From Cichorium intybus (Eukaryota; Streptophyta; Magnoliopsida; Asterales; Asteraceae): a stretch of DNA of 64,000 nucleotides. A program made the position numbers and the translations under genes. The notes below the pieces were generated by a model that saw only the letters and a list, made by a program, of their open reading frames with translations, did no database searches and was not told where the DNA came from. The stretch is taken from assembly GCA_023525715.1 (NCBI GenBank), contig CM042017.1, positions 80,627,357-80,691,356 of the forward strand. Reading direction: 5' to 3'. Positions 61,284 through 64,000 of this stretch are shown here, piece after piece. Each line of letters opens with the position of its first letter. The stretch's first letter is position 1.

Positions 61284-62805
61284 TGTAACACCCGGTTCCT
61301 CAAATTTAGGATATATCAATTCTTTTAGTCAAACACATATATTCTCAAAGGTATAATCCCAAAAGAGTAACAAGTTTCACAAGATTGTTATCAACAGCAT
61401 AGTTTAAGTTCTAAGCTATTTACATCAAAAGGTTTACGACTATTAAATAAAACCGGGTTTCTTTATATATTAAGATAACAAAAGTAAAATCTACGTCAAA
61501 GTCCAAGTCCAAGTCTAGTTATCCATTCATATTCTGCTTCCCGCGGTCACCGCTACCAGAACCTAATACAAACAACAATAACAAACGATATATGAGCTAT
61601 GAAAGCTCAGTGAGTAATTTAAGGTTAATTTGTTTGTATCATTCATTATCAGGTTTTACTCAAACTCAACGGACTATCTCAGTTTCGAGTGTGATATAAA
61701 CACTATAACTCTTAGTATACACACTTTAACTCTTTATTTCATATACTCAAAGTTTGGTTATTCTCAACCAAATCAAATCATAGCCTACTTCATATCTGAA
61801 AACAACATCAGATCAAAGCATAATCATCATTAAATAACTACTCACCTGTTGTCGGGTTATTCTGTGGAATTCCTGAACCGCGTGTGTCGTGCTCCTGTCT
61901 AGCCTTAGCTGTACCATAATATCTCAGGTCAAACTCAATATTCAACAATCTCAATCATGTTCAACATTGATAACAATCAAGAATTTGAATCATAAGAGAG
62001 GTTTATAATCAAAAGATAGCAATACTATTCTAATTATAACTTCCAATTTCACCATTTTGACTCATACAACCCTAAAAACACAATACAAGCACTTTGCAAG
62101 CTTGGATCTCGAATTAGAATTTCATTACACACACTAATCCAAGTAAACTCACTCTAATTCATGCTAGAAGCAGGTGGTTCATCAAAACCACAAGGAACCA
62201 TCTCAATTTCAAAGATTCAACCGTCAAAACAAGATAAAAATCAAAGAGGTTTACCTTTAAAGCTCAAGGAACTAATCTCTAGCTTCAATTCGTGAAAGAT
62301 AGGCTCAAATCTCGACTTAGAAGGGTAGAAATCGATTTCTAGGGTTTAGGAGGGTTTTTGGTCGAATTGGGAACCACCTAAATGAAAGAAAACTCGAATT
62401 TAAAACAGCCCTGGGTGCGCGACACGACCCGTGTAGGCTCACACGACCCGTGTGAGGCCTACAGCAAGCCAACTTGAAATGCACAGACTCACACGACCCG
62501 TGCAGCTTCACACGACCCGTGTGAAATCCCACTTCGCCTCGGTAAATTTTGAACAAGAGCTACACGACCCGTGTAGAGGTACACGACCCGTGTAGGTCTG
62601 AAAAGGTTACTGCTTTGCTTCTTAAGCCTTTCTACACGACCCGTGTGGCCATACACGACCCGTGTAGCTCTGATTTAACATTTTACAAGTCCAAACTTTA
62701 CTCAATTGGGTTTTTAACCATCCTAACTCATATAGTAACCTATTTAATCTTAATTACACTAAGATTAACACAAAATGTTATATAAATTAATAATACGGTA
62801 TTACA
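61284..62805 (-). repeat. 5' LTR of chromovirus D
   Basis: 1522 bp, same termini and length as the 3' LTR. Palindrome array at 62422-62665. Confidence 0.95.
62422..62665. repeat. Eight ACACGACCCGTGT palindromes in four pairs (D 5' LTR)
   Basis: Identical arrangement to 48499-48742, including the single imperfect copy that reads CGTGC. Confidence 0.92.
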
Positions 62806-64000
62806 TATATAGAAAAAGGAACCAGGATAAGATCATCATGGAAATGTATTCAATGTTGACTCTATATGAGTCGATCATGGAGAAGCATAGTTCCATTGAT
62901 CCGACTACTTCCGGATTGATCCCAGTAATATGAAGCAGATCATGAAACAATCCAGATCGTCTGGACCGGGTCTTCGAAGTCTTAAACTGGGAATCCACAG
63001 GGTGAGATACAATCACAAAAGGATTGGAGTAATGCTCCAAAGCCAAACAGTTTGGCGACTCAGGCATATCTTAAAACTCAGAATCTCTGATCCTTAATTC
63101 CTTGATACATGATGTGTTCCTCACATTGCTCTGTATACATGGACTCAGTAGGATGCAGGACCTTGTTATACAGGAGCACACTCAGATTATATCTAGAGCT
63201 CGTGCAGGTCTGGAGTTTTGTTAGATATTATAATCTTGTTATTAACCTATTAGATGCATATGACATTGGTTATCATATGGTACATTGTTCGAGGATATTT
63301 TGATTTTACAAAATGTTGTTTTTCTTTTAATACATGGTTGTTTAATTATCCTCGAAATGTTGTATGAGCATGTCAATAGCATGAATGGTAATAACTTGAA
63401 TGTTGATACATCCAATGGGATTGGAATTATAAATTGTGTTCCTTATGATTGTTAAAGTAAATTTTATAAGAATCATTTCAACCAAAGGTCCAGTTGGTCA
63501 GGACTTTGGAATCGTTTGACTTGGAGTCACGTGATGAATTGAATTCTTAATAAAATAAATTATTGCAAGAAATGAATCGCCCAAAGAACCGATGGACAGG
63601 ATTTTGGAATCAGTTGACTTGGAGTCAAGTGATGATTGCATTTCCTGAGCAGATTAACAAAGTCATAAATTTACATAGAGATGTAAAGGATATTGAGATG
63701 TTGAGCAACGGACACATCAGTTATTGTGTATTGCTCGAATCTTCAATGAAAACACAATTATTTATACTTCATAGTATTTGCCAACTAGTATGACAAATAT
63801 GACTTCGCTTATCAGAATAAGCGATTGATTGAAACCTTGAACGGTTCAAGGATCTCAAAGGAAGTATAATATCAACAGAACCTGAGTGATAACATAAACT
63901 GAGAATGGGTTTCACAGTTCATCCTTTTCTAAGAACATTAATAGTTATAATGTGTCTTAAGGAAGATGATGGGGCATTGGTCGAAATGGGTCGATTCTCG
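62806..64000 (+). other. LARD-A internal non-coding DNA, right part
   Basis: Resumes the LARD-A interior after chromovirus D. It aligns with the minus strand of LARD-B at about 55500-54320, e.g. the GACTTGGAGTCA blocks at about 63517 and 63617. Frames at 62801-63067, 63109-63303 and 63563-63793 are not conserved in LARD-B and have no recognisable domain. Confidence 0.85.

Larger units (their letters stand above)
47361..62805 (-). mobile_element. Ty3/gypsy chromovirus D (Tekay type) with nested LARD-B
   Basis: Two 1522-bp LTRs (47361-48882 and 61284-62805) flank gag-pol in minus orientation. I count about ten differences between them, so insertion was recent. Flanks are TATAC (47356-47360) and TATAT (62806-62810), a 5-bp target duplication with one change. 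The primer site is just left of 61284 (minus TTGGTATCAGAGCC); the polypurine tract is near 48885-48905 (minus GAAGGGGGTAAG). LARD-B and its 5-bp duplication account for 7408 bp of the interior. Confidence 0.95.
44875..64000 (+). mobile_element. LARD-A: non-autonomous LTR element, interrupted by D, continuing past the window
   Basis: 5' LTR 44875-45639, primer site 45641-45657, internal non-coding DNA 45640-47360, then the chromovirus D insertion (47361-62805), then more internal DNA from 62806 to the end of the window. Both internal parts align co-linearly with LARD-B read on the minus strand (45640-47360 with about 57266-55520; 62806-64000 with about 55500-54320). No coding frame is recognisable. 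Confidence 0.9.

Overview
The window is plant nuclear DNA, almost certainly from a eudicot. It holds nested LTR retrotransposons, one very large Mutator-like DNA transposon, long (TA)n tracts and spliceosomal introns. I see no prokaryotic signal and no ordinary host gene. Almost every base can be assigned to a transposable element. The plant family cannot be fixed from sequence alone; a composite such as lettuce, sunflower or Artemisia is a guess.

Layout. (1) 1-20875: three nested copies of one Tekay/Del-type Ty3/gypsy chromovirus family. Copy A (+) is inserted in the integrase region of copy B (-), and B is inserted in the RT region of copy C (-). B and C both lack a recognisable gag. C also carries a solo LTR of a different, non-autonomous family (15090-15852, perfect 5-bp target duplication). 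(2) 20876-41622: a Mutator-like element with 66-bp terminal inverted repeats. It carries a FAR1/MULE-type transposase gene (+) and a convergent Ulp1-like cysteine protease gene (-), plus arrays of an 18-bp palindrome. An Athila retrotransposon (about 11.1 kb) inserted in the transposase gene. A later inversion of about 3.5 kb, with one breakpoint in the transposase gene and one inside Athila, left the middle of the transposase gene and the Athila 3' end flipped. The Athila target duplication is now found as TGATT on one side and its reverse complement on the other. (3) 41623-44874: microsatellites, a probable small MITE and otherwise featureless AT-rich DNA. (4) 44875-64000: a non-coding large retrotransposon derivative (LARD-A, +) runs off the right edge. 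It is split by a second Tekay-like chromovirus (D, -, 47361-62805), which is itself split by a very young LARD of the same family (LARD-B, -, 50633-58035). The two LARD-B LTRs differ by one single-base indel.

How the parts work together. The autonomous gypsy elements once supplied Gag, protease, RT/RNase H and integrase; all copies seen here carry stops, frameshifts or deletions. The LARD family has intact LTRs, a tRNA-iMet primer site, a polypurine tract and a TATA box but no coding capacity, so it must be mobilised in trans. The Mutator-like element joins a transposase whose DDE residues are still readable with a Ulp1-like protease whose His-Asp-Gln-Cys residues are still readable; both genes now contain inactivating lesions. 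The relative order of events can be read from nesting: C, then B, then A on the left; the Mutator-like element, then Athila, then the inversion in the middle; LARD-A, then D, then LARD-B on the right.
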